Assembly: GCF_013370205.1 (NCBI RefSeq)
Contig: NZ_JABWGV010000002.1
Span: 310,001 to 374,000 of the forward strand
Reading direction: 5' to 3'
Source of the DNA: Qipengyuania atrilutea
Lineage (GTDB): Bacteria > Pseudomonadota > Alphaproteobacteria > Sphingomonadales > Sphingomonadaceae
Length of the DNA stretch: 64,000 bases
The translations under genes and the position numbers were made by a program. The notes under the pieces were generated by a model. The model was given only the letters and a program-made list of their open reading frames with translations. It was not told where the DNA came from and made no database searches. This document shows positions 1 to 7,105 of this stretch, in pieces; the first letter of the stretch is position 1, and each line of letters opens with the position of its first letter.

Positions 1-2
1 CT

Positions 3-575
3 CGGGCGCAGGGACAGCTCATCGCAAGCTGGGACGTCCTCTCGACCATGACGCCGCACGATTACTCGCGGCTGCGGCCCCATCTGGGTACCTCCTCCGG
101 CTTCCAGTCCGCGCAGTACCGGCTGATGGAATTTATGCTCGGGGGGCGAAATCCCGACCACGTGACGATGCACGAGGCTACGCCGGAAGTGGCGGAAAAG
201 CTTCGCGAGGAGCTCGATCGGCCGAGCATCTACGACGAATCGGTGCGGTTGCTCGCCCGGCGCGGCCTCGCCATTCCTGCCGAAGTGCTGGAGCGCGACA
301 CGCACGGGGAGTGGCAGCAATCGGACGCTGTGGAAGCCGCTTGGGCCGACGTGTACCGCCATCCGAACAGGCTTTGGGATCTATACGAACTCGCCGAAAA
401 GCTGGTCGATCTCGAATATCATTTTCAGCGTTGGCGCTTCGGCCATCTGAAAACGGTCGAGCGGATTATCGGCTTCAAGAAAGGCACCGGCGGGACGCCC
501 GGCGTGCCCTATCTCGCGGGCGTTCTGAAGCAGGCGTTCTTCCCCGAACTTCTGAGCGTAAGGACGGCGATATGA
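3..575 (+). CDS. kynA: Tryptophan 2,3-dioxygenase, 5' end cut by window
   Basis: Haem enzyme that opens the indole ring of L-tryptophan to N-formylkynurenine, the first step of the kynurenine route. The reading frame is open from base 3 (RAQGQLIASWDVLSTMTP), so the gene begins before the window and the ATG at 48 is an internal Met. 190 codons are visible. The family signature FQRWRFGHLKTVERIIGFKK is present; by homology its His is the proximal haem ligand, followed by the GTGG loop that holds the substrate amino acid. The stop TGA overlaps the ATG of kynB (ATGA), so the two are probably translationally coupled. Family assignment is secure; only the N-terminal part is unseen. Confidence 0.96.
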   Translation, partial: RAQGQLIASWDVLSTMTPHDYSRLRPHLGTSSGFQSAQYRLMEFMLGGRNPDHVTMHEATPEVAEKLREELDRPSIYDESVRLLARRGLAIPAEVLERDTHGEWQQSDAVEAAWADVYRHPNRLWDLYELAEKLVDLEYHFQRWRFGHLKTVERIIGFKKGTGGTPGVPYLAGVLKQAFFPELLSVRTAI

Positions 576-1213
576 CGAGCTGGAAGTCGCAGCGGCGGAT
601 CTGGGACATTTCGCAAACGCTCCGGCCCGGCCTTCCGGTATGGCCCGGCGATACGAACTTCTCGTTCGAGCGCACCTGGCGGATGGAAGACGGCTCGCCG
701 GTCAATGTCGGGCGAATGACGATGAGTACGCATTCGGGCACGCACGCCGATGCTCCGCTGCATTATGCGGCAGACGGAGCGGATGCGGCTTCGCTCGAAT
801 TCGATCCCTACATCGGCGAATGCCTGGTCATCGACGCGCGAAATGTAACCGGCGATATCGACGTCGGCGACCTGCCCGATCTCGAAAGCGCCGACCGTGT
901 CCTGTTTCGCACCTTTGAGAGCTTCCCGCACGGTGAGTGGCGGGAAGACTTCAAGGCAATCGAAGCCGATGCGATTCGCTGGATGGCGGTGCAGGGGGTG
1001 AAGCTGATCGGAACCGACGCGCCGTCGGTGGATCCGCAGAACTCGAAAACGATGGATGCGCACAAGGCCATTCTCGCGGAGGATATGCGGATCCTCGAAG
1101 GGCTGGTTCTCGATGACGTTCCCGCCGGGCGCTACGAACTCATTGCCCTGCCGCTGAAGATTGCGGGCGGGGACGCGGGGTTATGCCGCGCGATCCTGCG
1201 GGAACTGACATGA
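572..1213 (+). CDS. kynB: Kynurenine formamidase (arylformamidase)
   Basis: Hydrolyses N-formylkynurenine to kynurenine and formate in the cytoplasm. The 213-residue product is the normal size for the bacterial metal-dependent cyclase/KynB family. It carries the metal-binding signature STHSGTHADAPLHY (His-x-Gly-Thr-His-x-Asp) and opens with the typical WDISQTLRPGLPVWPGD. I placed the start at the ATG that overlaps the kynA stop by four bases; a longer in-frame extension exists upstream but lies inside kynA. Its own stop overlaps the kynU start (ATGA). Position between kynA and kynU confirms the pathway. Confidence 0.96.
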   Translation: MTSWKSQRRIWDISQTLRPGLPVWPGDTNFSFERTWRMEDGSPVNVGRMTMSTHSGTHADAPLHYAADGADAASLEFDPYIGECLVIDARNVTGDIDVGDLPDLESADRVLFRTFESFPHGEWREDFKAIEADAIRWMAVQGVKLIGTDAPSVDPQNSKTMDAHKAILAEDMRILEGLVLDDVPAGRYELIALPLKIAGGDAGLCRAILRELT

Positions 1214-2433
1214 CCACGATCGAAGAAGCCCGCCGCCGCGATGAGGCCGATCCGCTGCACGATTACCGCGAGCGCTTCCATCTGCCCAAAGGGGTGATCT
1301 ACCTCGACGGAAATTCGCTCGGCGCGCTGCCTCTGGCGACCCGCGACCGGCTGAAAGAGGTGGTGGACGAAGAGTGGGGCCATGGGCTCATCCGCAGTTG
1401 GAACGATGCGAACTGGATCGATTTGCCGAGCCGGGTTGGTGCCAAGATCGCACCCTTGATCGGCGCGCAGGCGCATGAAGTGCTCGCTTGCGACAGCACT
1501 TCGGTCAATCTCTTCAAGCTGATCGCTGCGGCGCTCAAGATGCAAAGCGGGCGCAAGGTGATCCTATCCGAACCCGGCAATTTCCCGACCGATCTTTACA
1601 TGATTCAAGGGCTTCAGCAGCAGGGGCTCGCGGAGCAGCGCCTTGCCGCACCGGACGAAATCGAGGCGGCGCTCGGCGAAGACGTCGCGTTGCTGCTCCT
1701 GACCCACACGCATTACCGGACGGGGCGCAAGCACGACATGGCGCGGCTCACTGCAGCGGCGCATGAGGCGGGCGCGCTGGCACTATGGGACCTTTCGCAC
1801 AGCTGCGGCGCGATGCCGGTGCACCTGAACGAATGCGATGCGGATTTCGCGGTTGGCTGCGGCTACAAATATCTGAACGGCGGACCGGGCGCACCGGCGT
1901 TCCTTTACGCTGCCGAGAAGCACCACATTGATGCCGAGCAGCCCCTGACCGGATGGCTAGGGCACAAGCAGCCCTTCGCATTCGAAGACGATTACACGCC
2001 CGCCGCCGGGGTCGAACGGATGCTTGCGGGAACACCCCCGATCCTCGGCCTATCGGCATTGGAAGTCGGCGTCGATCTGGTCGCGGAGATGGGGATCGAG
2101 CGGCTTTATGCAAAATCGCAGGCGCTGTCGGAGTTCCTGCGCGAATGCCTGTCGGCACGCGGTGTGGAGCTCGACCTGGTCAGCCCGGATGACCCGAGCG
2201 AACGCGGTAGCCAGCTATCCTTCCGCCACCCCGAAGCTTACGCCATCAGCCAGGCACTGATCGCGCGCGGCGTCATCGGAGACTACCGCGAGCCGGAAAT
2301 CCTGCGGCTAGGCTTTGCGCCTGCCTACCTCCGGTTCGAAGACATGGCCGAAACTGCGCGGCACTTGGCGGAGATACTGGAAAGCCGCGAATACGAACGC
2401 GCGGAGTTCAACGAGCGGGCGGCGGTGACGTAG
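1210..2433 (+). CDS. kynU: Kynureninase
   Basis: PLP enzyme that cleaves kynurenine to anthranilate and alanine, completing the three-gene tryptophan-to-anthranilate module. 407 residues, usual length. Visible marks are YLDGNSLG near the N-terminus, the Asp region LALWDLSHSCGAMP and the PLP lysine in VGCGYKYLNGGPGAPAF, all standard for the family. The ATG at 1210 overlaps the kynB stop; an upstream in-frame ATG at 1183 would overlap kynB by 31 bases and is less likely. No further kyn or anthranilate-degrading gene follows: the next gene is convergent. The anthranilate may feed tryptophan or quinolone-like synthesis or be degraded elsewhere; that part is inference. Confidence 0.96.
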   Translation: MTTIEEARRRDEADPLHDYRERFHLPKGVIYLDGNSLGALPLATRDRLKEVVDEEWGHGLIRSWNDANWIDLPSRVGAKIAPLIGAQAHEVLACDSTSVNLFKLIAAALKMQSGRKVILSEPGNFPTDLYMIQGLQQQGLAEQRLAAPDEIEAALGEDVALLLLTHTHYRTGRKHDMARLTAAAHEAGALALWDLSHSCGAMPVHLNECDADFAVGCGYKYLNGGPGAPAFLYAAEKHHIDAEQPLTGWLGHKQPFAFEDDYTPAAGVERMLAGTPPILGLSALEVGVDLVAEMGIERLYAKSQALSEFLRECLSARGVELDLVSPDDPSERGSQLSFRHPEAYAISQALIARGVIGDYREPEILRLGFAPAYLRFEDMAETARHLAEILESREYERAEFNERAAVT

Positions 2434-2439
2434 AACGCC

Positions 2440-3048
2440 TCATTCCTCCAGTTCGACATCCCAGTAGAGCCAGTCGCGCCAGGTTTCGTGCAGGTAGTTC
2501 GGCGGAAAGCGTTTGCCTTGCTGCTGGAGCTGCCAACTCGTCGGGCGGATCGGCTTCAATGAAAGCCGCATCTTCGCCTGATCGGGCGTGCGTCCGCCCT
2601 TCTTCATGTTGCACGGGCCGCAAGCGGTCGCGATGTTCTCCCACGTCGTTTTTCCGCCAAGCCGGCGCGGGATGACGTGGTCGAAGGTCAGATGCCCCTG
2701 ATCGCCGCAATACTGGCAAGTGAAGCGGTCGCGCAGGAACAGGTTGAAGCGAGTGAAGGCCGGAAATTCCGACGGTTTCACATACTGTTTCAAGGCAATC
2801 ACGCTCGGAATTTTCATGTCGAACGAGGGCGAGTGCACCTGCCGGTCGTAGCTTTCGACGATATCCACCCGGTCGAGGAACACGGCCTTGATCGCGGTCT
2901 GCCACGGCCACAGGCTCAGCGGATAGTACGAGAGCGGCGTGTAGTCGGCGTTGAGCACCAGCGCCGGGCAACTCGCCGGATCGCGTGCGGGATCGCCCAT
3001 CGCGCTGCGAAAGTGAGCGACCCTCTCGATCAGTTCGGCCTTGAACAC
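2440..3048 (-). CDS. HNH endonuclease family protein
   Basis: HNH nuclease-fold protein of about 202 residues, a type widespread in Alphaproteobacteria with no firmly assigned role. The zinc/HNH core reads FTCQYCG, then LTFDHVIPRRLGGKTTWEN, then ACGPCNMKKGG: two CxxC pairs around Asp-His and Asn. I chose the GTG start at 3048 because an AGAAGGGGA Shine-Dalgarno sits nine bases upstream and homologues I remember begin FKAELIERV; an ATG at 3087 gives a longer product. It converges on kynU with six bases between stops. Not obviously part of a restriction or mobile system, since no methylase or integrase is near; a housekeeping role is more likely. Confidence 0.85.
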   Translation of the reverse strand: MFKAELIERVAHFRSAMGDPARDPASCPALVLNADYTPLSYYPLSLWPWQTAIKAVFLDRVDIVESYDRQVHSPSFDMKIPSVIALKQYVKPSEFPAFTRFNLFLRDRFTCQYCGDQGHLTFDHVIPRRLGGKTTWENIATACGPCNMKKGGRTPDQAKMRLSLKPIRPTSWQLQQQGKRFPPNYLHETWRDWLYWDVELEE

Positions 3049-3181
3049 GGTTAATGTTCCCCTTCTGATTGACAGGCAAAGGAGCATTTGCGCACGAAAG
3101 CGTCAAGACCGTGACAGCGGCGCGCTCCCTCTCATCCACAAACGGATGCGAGCCGCTCGGATTATCGCTAGAGCCTCCTGA

Positions 3182-4030
3182 ATGCCCGATGCACCGCACC
3201 AGACCGTGACGCGCTTCGCCCCGAGCCCGAACGGCCAGCTGCATCTGGGCCATGCCTACGCGGCGATCGTGGCGCACGATCTGGCGGTGGAGCGGGGCGG
3301 GCGTTTCCTCCTCAGGATCGAGGATATCGACGGACCGCGCTCGCGCGCCGAACTGGCGCAGGCATTCCGCGAGGACCTTGGCTGGCTCGGGCTTGCCTAT
3401 GAAGAGGTCCCTCCGCAGTCGCAGCGGCTCGATAGCTACATCGTTGCGGCAAATCAGCTGCGCGAGGCTGGGCTGCTCTACCCGTGCACCTGCACCCGCA
3501 CGGAGATCGCCGAAGCCGCGACCCGCATGGGGCCGGACGGTCCTGTCTACCCCGGCACCTGCAAGCACCGTAGGCCCGACCCGGAGCGCGAAGCGGCGTG
3601 GCGACTGGATGTGGAAGCGGCGACGGCGCGCACCGGGCCGCTCACCTGGACCGACGAGATCGCAGGCGAGCAGCAAGCGGAGCCGGAAAGGCTGGGCGAC
3701 GTGGTTCTCGTGCGCAAGGATCTGCCGGCGAGCTACCACCTTGCCGCGACGCTGGACGATGCGGCGGACGGGATCACCCTGGTCGCGCGGGGCGCGGACC
3801 TGTTTCACGCGACGCATATTCACCGCCTGCTCCAGGCGCTGCTCGATCTGCCGGTCCCGACATGGCACCACCACGAGTTGCTGCTCGATGAGAGCGGCAG
3901 CAAGCTCGCGAAGCGTCGCGGCTCGCCCTCGCTGACGGACCGGCGCGAAGCGGGAGAGGATGGCGGCGCGCTTGCGGAAAGCCTTCGCCGGGGCGCATTA
4001 CCCGCTGGCATTTCGCTCGGTCGTCCCTAG
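3182..4030 (+). CDS. gluQ: Glutamyl-Q tRNA(Asp) synthetase
   Basis: Attaches glutamate to the queuosine base at position 34 of tRNA(Asp); it is a paralogue of glutamyl-tRNA synthetase that lacks the anticodon-binding domain. The 282-residue size fits. Signature 1 is FAPSPNGQLHLGHAYAA (HLGH), signature 2 is SKLAKRRGS (KLAKR). A zinc site typical of GluQRS is visible as YPCTCTR followed by VYPGTCKH. Catalytic-domain features continue through WHHHELLLDE. It precedes the small membrane protein by nine bases. Full-length GluRS would be about 470 residues, which supports GluQ rather than gltX. Confidence 0.93.
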   Translation: MPDAPHQTVTRFAPSPNGQLHLGHAYAAIVAHDLAVERGGRFLLRIEDIDGPRSRAELAQAFREDLGWLGLAYEEVPPQSQRLDSYIVAANQLREAGLLYPCTCTRTEIAEAATRMGPDGPVYPGTCKHRRPDPEREAAWRLDVEAATARTGPLTWTDEIAGEQQAEPERLGDVVLVRKDLPASYHLAATLDDAADGITLVARGADLFHATHIHRLLQALLDLPVPTWHHHELLLDESGSKLAKRRGSPSLTDRREAGEDGGALAESLRRGALPAGISLGRP

Positions 4031-4039
4031 ATATATGCC

Positions 4040-4273
4040 ATGACCTATTTCCTCATCGCCGTCCTCGTCATCCTCTGCATCATGGTGGTCGTTTCGCTGG
4101 TTCGTGGGATCGTCGCGTTCCTGCAAAGTACGAAGATGGACCTGGAGAACGATGCGGATGAGGGCCGAGCGACGGAAATGCAGCTGAAGCAGAACAGCGC
4201 GATGTTCGCGCGTATCAAGTATCAGGCACTTGCGATCGTCGTGGTTGCGGTCATTCTCGCCATCGCTCAGTAA
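4040..4273 (+). CDS. HIG1-like two-TM small membrane protein
   Basis: 77-residue protein with an N-terminal membrane helix (residues 3-27) and a second helix at 57-77, joined by a charged loop. The pattern NSAMFARIKYQALAI at the start of helix 2 matches what I know of bacterial HIG1 (hypoxia-induced protein conserved region) proteins, which associate with respiratory supercomplexes. Family assignment is by pattern, not search. It lies nine bases after gluQ and 27 bases before the adenosyltransferase and may be cotranscribed with both. Alternative: an unrelated two-helix membrane protein. Confidence 0.7.
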   Translation: MTYFLIAVLVILCIMVVVSLVRGIVAFLQSTKMDLENDADEGRATEMQLKQNSAMFARIKYQALAIVVVAVILAIAQ

Positions 4274-4300
4274 CGCGCCGTTTCCCCCGCTACTGCCGAG

Positions 4301-4873
4301 ATGGTCAAGCTCAACAAGATTTACACCCGCACGGGCGACGACGGTACGACCGGGCTGGTTGACGGTTCGCGGACGGCGAAACACGCGCCGCGCATGGAAG
4401 CGATCGGCGCGGTGGACGAAGCCAACAGCGCGGTCGGTTTCGCCGCGAGCGTTCTCGATGACGGCGATCTCGCCGATGCGCTTTTCCGCGTTCAGAACGA
4501 CCTGTTCGATCTCGGCGCCGATATTGCGACACCTGCACCGGATGGAGATTATGCGCCGTCCGAGATGGTCTTGCGCGTTGTGCAATCTCAGACCGATTGG
4601 CTGGAACGCGCGATCGACGCGCTTAACGAAGGGCTGGAGCCGCTGACGAGCTTCGTCCTTCCGGGCGGCACCGAGGCATCGAGCCGCCTGCACCTCGCGC
4701 GCGCATCAACCCGCAGGGCGGAGCGCGCGATGACCGAATGCGCTAGCGAAGAACCGCTCAATCCCGCGGCGTTGTCCTACATCAACCGGCTGTCCGATTA
4801 CCTGTTCGTCGCGGCGCGCGCTGCGAACGGGGACAAGGGCGACGTCAAATGGGTGCCGGGCGCGAACCGCTGA
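4301..4873 (+). CDS. pduO: Cob(I)alamin adenosyltransferase, PduO type
   Basis: Transfers the adenosyl group of ATP to cob(I)alamin, making adenosylcobalamin. The 190-residue product has the hallmark N-terminus YTRTGDDGTTGLVDG (ATP-binding loop) and the family motifs IGAVDEANSAVGFA, FVLPGG, LHLARASTRRAERA and INRLSDYLFVAAR. Human MMAB and bacterial PduO share this fold. The likely client is methylmalonyl-CoA mutase, whose gene begins at 63936. Whether the cell makes cobalamin de novo cannot be told from this window. It is followed 67 bases later by hbd, another acyl-CoA gene. Confidence 0.93.
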   Translation: MVKLNKIYTRTGDDGTTGLVDGSRTAKHAPRMEAIGAVDEANSAVGFAASVLDDGDLADALFRVQNDLFDLGADIATPAPDGDYAPSEMVLRVVQSQTDWLERAIDALNEGLEPLTSFVLPGGTEASSRLHLARASTRRAERAMTECASEEPLNPAALSYINRLSDYLFVAARAANGDKGDVKWVPGANR

Positions 4874-4940
4874 TCTGGCCAGACGGCGCGGCGCTGGCTA
4901 ACAGGCGCGCAAATGCAGCTACAGACGAAGAGACATAACC

Positions 4941-5810
4941 ATGCAGACAATCGGAGTGATCGGCGCGGGCCAGATGGGATCGGGCATTGCGCAGGTGGTG
5001 GCGCAGCACGGCATGAAGGTTCTGCTGGCCGACGTCGATCTGGCCGTAGCCGAAAAGGCACGTGCGGGGATCGAGAAGCAGACCGGCAAACTTGTTGCCA
5101 AGGGCAAGATGGAAGCTTCCGACGCCGAAGCTCTCTTCGGCCGGATCATGCCGGTCGCCGAATACGCGCCGATGGCGGAGGCGGAGTTCATCATCGAAGC
5201 GGCGACCGAGCGCGAAGAGGTGAAGCAGAAGATCTTCGAACAAGCTGGCAAGGTGCTGGCCAGCGACGCCATCCTCGCCAGCAATACCAGTTCCATTCCG
5301 ATCACACGTATGGGCAACCATGCGCCCGACCCGGCGCGCTTCATCGGCCTGCATTTCTTCAACCCGGTTCCGCTGATGGGCCTGATCGAGGTTATTTCGG
5401 GGCTGGCCACCAGCGAGGAAACGACGCGCCGGACACGTGCTTTCGGCGAAAGCCTCGGCAAGGAAGTGATCGAGGTGGAGGACGAGCCCGGCTTCGTCGT
5501 CAACCGCATCCTCGTGCCGATGCTCAACGAGGCGGTTTTCGTGCTGGGGCAGGGGACGGCCAGCATTGCGGACATCGATAAAGGCTGCCGGATCGGGCTC
5601 AACCATCCGATGGGTCCGCTGGAACTGGCGGATTTCGTCGGCCTCGATACCTGTCTCGAAATCGTGAAAGTGCTGTTCCACACCACCGGCGACAGCAAGT
5701 ACCGGCCTGCGCCCTTGCTGGTGAAATATGTCGAGGCCGGCTGGCTCGGCCGGAAGACCGGGCGCGGCTTCTACGATTACTCGGGCGAGGAACCGGTCCC
5801 AACTCGCTGA
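4941..5810 (+). CDS. hbd: 3-hydroxybutyryl-CoA dehydrogenase
   Basis: NAD(P)-dependent oxidation or reduction between (S)-3-hydroxybutyryl-CoA and acetoacetyl-CoA. 289 residues, the typical single-function length. Rossmann motif [21 protein letters not shown] begins at residue 4; the catalytic segment [17 protein letters not shown] holds the active His and its Asn-Pro partner, and [19 protein letters not shown] is the conserved hinge. The C-terminal dimerisation domain ends [13 protein letters not shown]. It could serve beta-oxidation, butyrate or PHB metabolism. The scoAB CoA-transferase at 30106-32461 would act on the same acetoacetyl-CoA pool. Confidence 0.95.
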   Translation: MQTIGVIGAGQMGSGIAQVVAQHGMKVLLADVDLAVAEKARAGIEKQTGKLVAKGKMEASDAEALFGRIMPVAEYAPMAEAEFIIEAATEREEVKQKIFEQAGKVLASDAILASNTSSIPITRMGNHAPDPARFIGLHFFNPVPLMGLIEVISGLATSEETTRRTRAFGESLGKEVIEVEDEPGFVVNRILVPMLNEAVFVLGQGTASIADIDKGCRIGLNHPMGPLELADFVGLDTCLEIVKVLFHTTGDSKYRPAPLLVKYVEAGWLGRKTGRGFYDYSGEEPVPTR

Positions 5811-5877
5811 CGAAAGGCGCGGGCGGGAACGCGCGTCGCTCGCCGCTCGTTGTTCGGTCAAAGGAGTAATTCACACC

Positions 5878-6243
5878 ATGACCGATACGAACAAGCCGAG
5901 CGGCAAGCCCGAAAGCCAGGAACAGCGTCAGGCGGATCTTGCGCCAGAAACGCACAACGATGAGCAAGACGATCACCGCAGTCAGGCGCAGGAAGTCTCC
6001 GAGGAAGCGCAGGCTCTGACACCGAAGACGGCCAGTCCGACGGAAAGCACCAAGGGCGATGGGAAGTCGGGCCTGATGGGCGATTCGACGCAGGATACCA
6101 TCGACCACATGCGCGACATGGAAAGCTCGGGCCGGATCGACATGGACGCCTATAACGGCGAGCCGAACCACGATGACAACGTCGACAAATACGGCAAGGG
6201 TCCGGCGAAGAAGCAGGACGGTTTGCGCGGCGACGGGACCTAG
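5878..6243 (+). CDS. Small acidic, disordered hypothetical protein
   Basis: 121 residues, rich in Asp, Glu, Gln, Lys and Ser, with no hydrophobic segment, Cys or Trp; it looks intrinsically disordered and soluble. An AAGGAG Shine-Dalgarno ten bases before the ATG makes the start convincing. No function recognised. The middle carries STKGDGKSGLMGDSTQDT and the tail NVDKYGKGPAKKQDG, which are not low-complexity noise. The stop TAG overlaps the stop of the convergent DUF202 gene by four bases. Composition resembles hydrophilic stress-protective proteins, but that is only an impression. Confidence 0.75.
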   Translation: MTDTNKPSGKPESQEQRQADLAPETHNDEQDDHRSQAQEVSEEAQALTPKTASPTESTKGDGKSGLMGDSTQDTIDHMRDMESSGRIDMDAYNGEPNHDDNVDKYGKGPAKKQDGLRGDGT

Positions 6244-6656
6244 CCAGCCGCGGCGATCAAGTCGTCATTCAAGATCCATAGGCCGGCGATCAGCGCGCAG
6301 GACCCGACGATCACCGCAAATCCAAGGACACGGAAGTTGAAACTGGAGGCGCGGTGCATCTGGTGTGCGCGCAGCCGCCCCATCGTATCGCAGGCGCGCC
6401 GCTGCGCCAGATAGGCCAGCGCCCCTCCTGCTGCGATGAACATGGTCGCGATCGCCCGTGCCAGCCACGGCGGGTCGAAGGTGCCGAACACGGCCTTGAA
6501 CGCAAGGCCGATGCCGATTGCGGCGAAAGCCGTCCTGATCCAGCCCGCGAACGTCCGCTCCATCGCCATGATGTTGCGGTCTTCGGCCAGCCCCGTCCGT
6601 TCCTGCGCCAGGTCGTTGCTGTCGGGCTTTTCGTCTTGGTCCTGATCGTCTGCCAT
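6240..6656 (-). CDS. DUF202 (YidH-type) inner-membrane protein
   Basis: 138-residue protein with a charged N-terminus and three predicted membrane helices. The motif NIMAMERTFAGWIRTAFAAI corresponds to the DUF202 signature (ERT-x-x-AW-x-RT) just before helix 1. Biochemical role unknown for the family. ATG at 6656 was chosen over the TTG at 6665. The upstream minus-strand neighbour is the single-TM acidic protein; the 3' end overlaps a convergent gene by four bases. Confidence 0.82.
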   Translation of the reverse strand: MADDQDQDEKPDSNDLAQERTGLAEDRNIMAMERTFAGWIRTAFAAIGIGLAFKAVFGTFDPPWLARAIATMFIAAGGALAYLAQRRACDTMGRLRAHQMHRASSFNFRVLGFAVIVGSCALIAGLWILNDDLIAAAG

Positions 6657-6702
6657 ACGGGGCAAAGCATAAAACGCTCCGGGCGGTAGGCAAGAGCGCT
6701 TA

Positions 6703-7098
6703 TCAGAACGAAGGTTCCGTGTCCGCCATGGGAGCAGGGTCGAAGCCCTGCGTGTCGTCGATCAGGAATTCGTCTTCCGACGCCGGCTCGCTTTCGGGAT
6801 CGGCCAAGGTAGGCTCACCCATCTCCAGATCGGTTTCCGCATCGTCGTATTCCTCGACGATGTAGTGCTCATCCTCGGCCTCTTCGTCGATTTGGCTGCG
6901 GTCCGCCGCGAACCGGGGATCGAGTTGGCCGGCGGTAGCTTCGTCCGCCTGCGCGGTCTGCGCCGTTTCGGTGAGCAGGCCCGGATCGTCTTCCTCTCCG
7001 ACCAGCAGGACCACACCGATCAATACGAGCGTGACCAGAAGCAGCTTTTTCGTGATCGAGGGTGACAGGCCTTCTTCCATGGCCGTCAATTCTGTCAC
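6703..7098 (-). CDS. Hypothetical acidic protein with one N-terminal membrane helix
   Basis: 131 residues if the GTG at 7098 is used, 125 if the ATG at 7080 is used; neither has a clear Shine-Dalgarno. One hydrophobic helix (KKLLLVTLVLIGVVLLVG) is followed by a strongly acidic tail full of Glu and Asp with no basic residues to speak of, so the bulk is probably an extramembrane disordered region. It starts seven bases after the mutS stop and is probably read through from it. I do not recognise a family. The conserved coding character (no stop, sensible codons) supports a real gene. Confidence 0.7.
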   Translation of the reverse strand: MTELTAMEEGLSPSITKKLLLVTLVLIGVVLLVGEEDDPGLLTETAQTAQADEATAGQLDPRFAADRSQIDEEAEDEHYIVEEYDDAETDLEMGEPTLADPESEPASEDEFLIDDTQGFDPAPMADTEPSF

Positions 7099-7105
7099 GG
7101 ACGGG

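Noticed and set aside
48-575. kynA starting at the ATG at base 48
   Set aside because: The frame is open to the window edge with residues typical of the family, so the ATG is internal and the gene is truncated by the window.
2408-3874. 488-codon minus-strand frame overlapping the HNH gene and gluQ
   Set aside because: Different frame from the HNH gene and antisense to gluQ, whose motifs are unambiguous.
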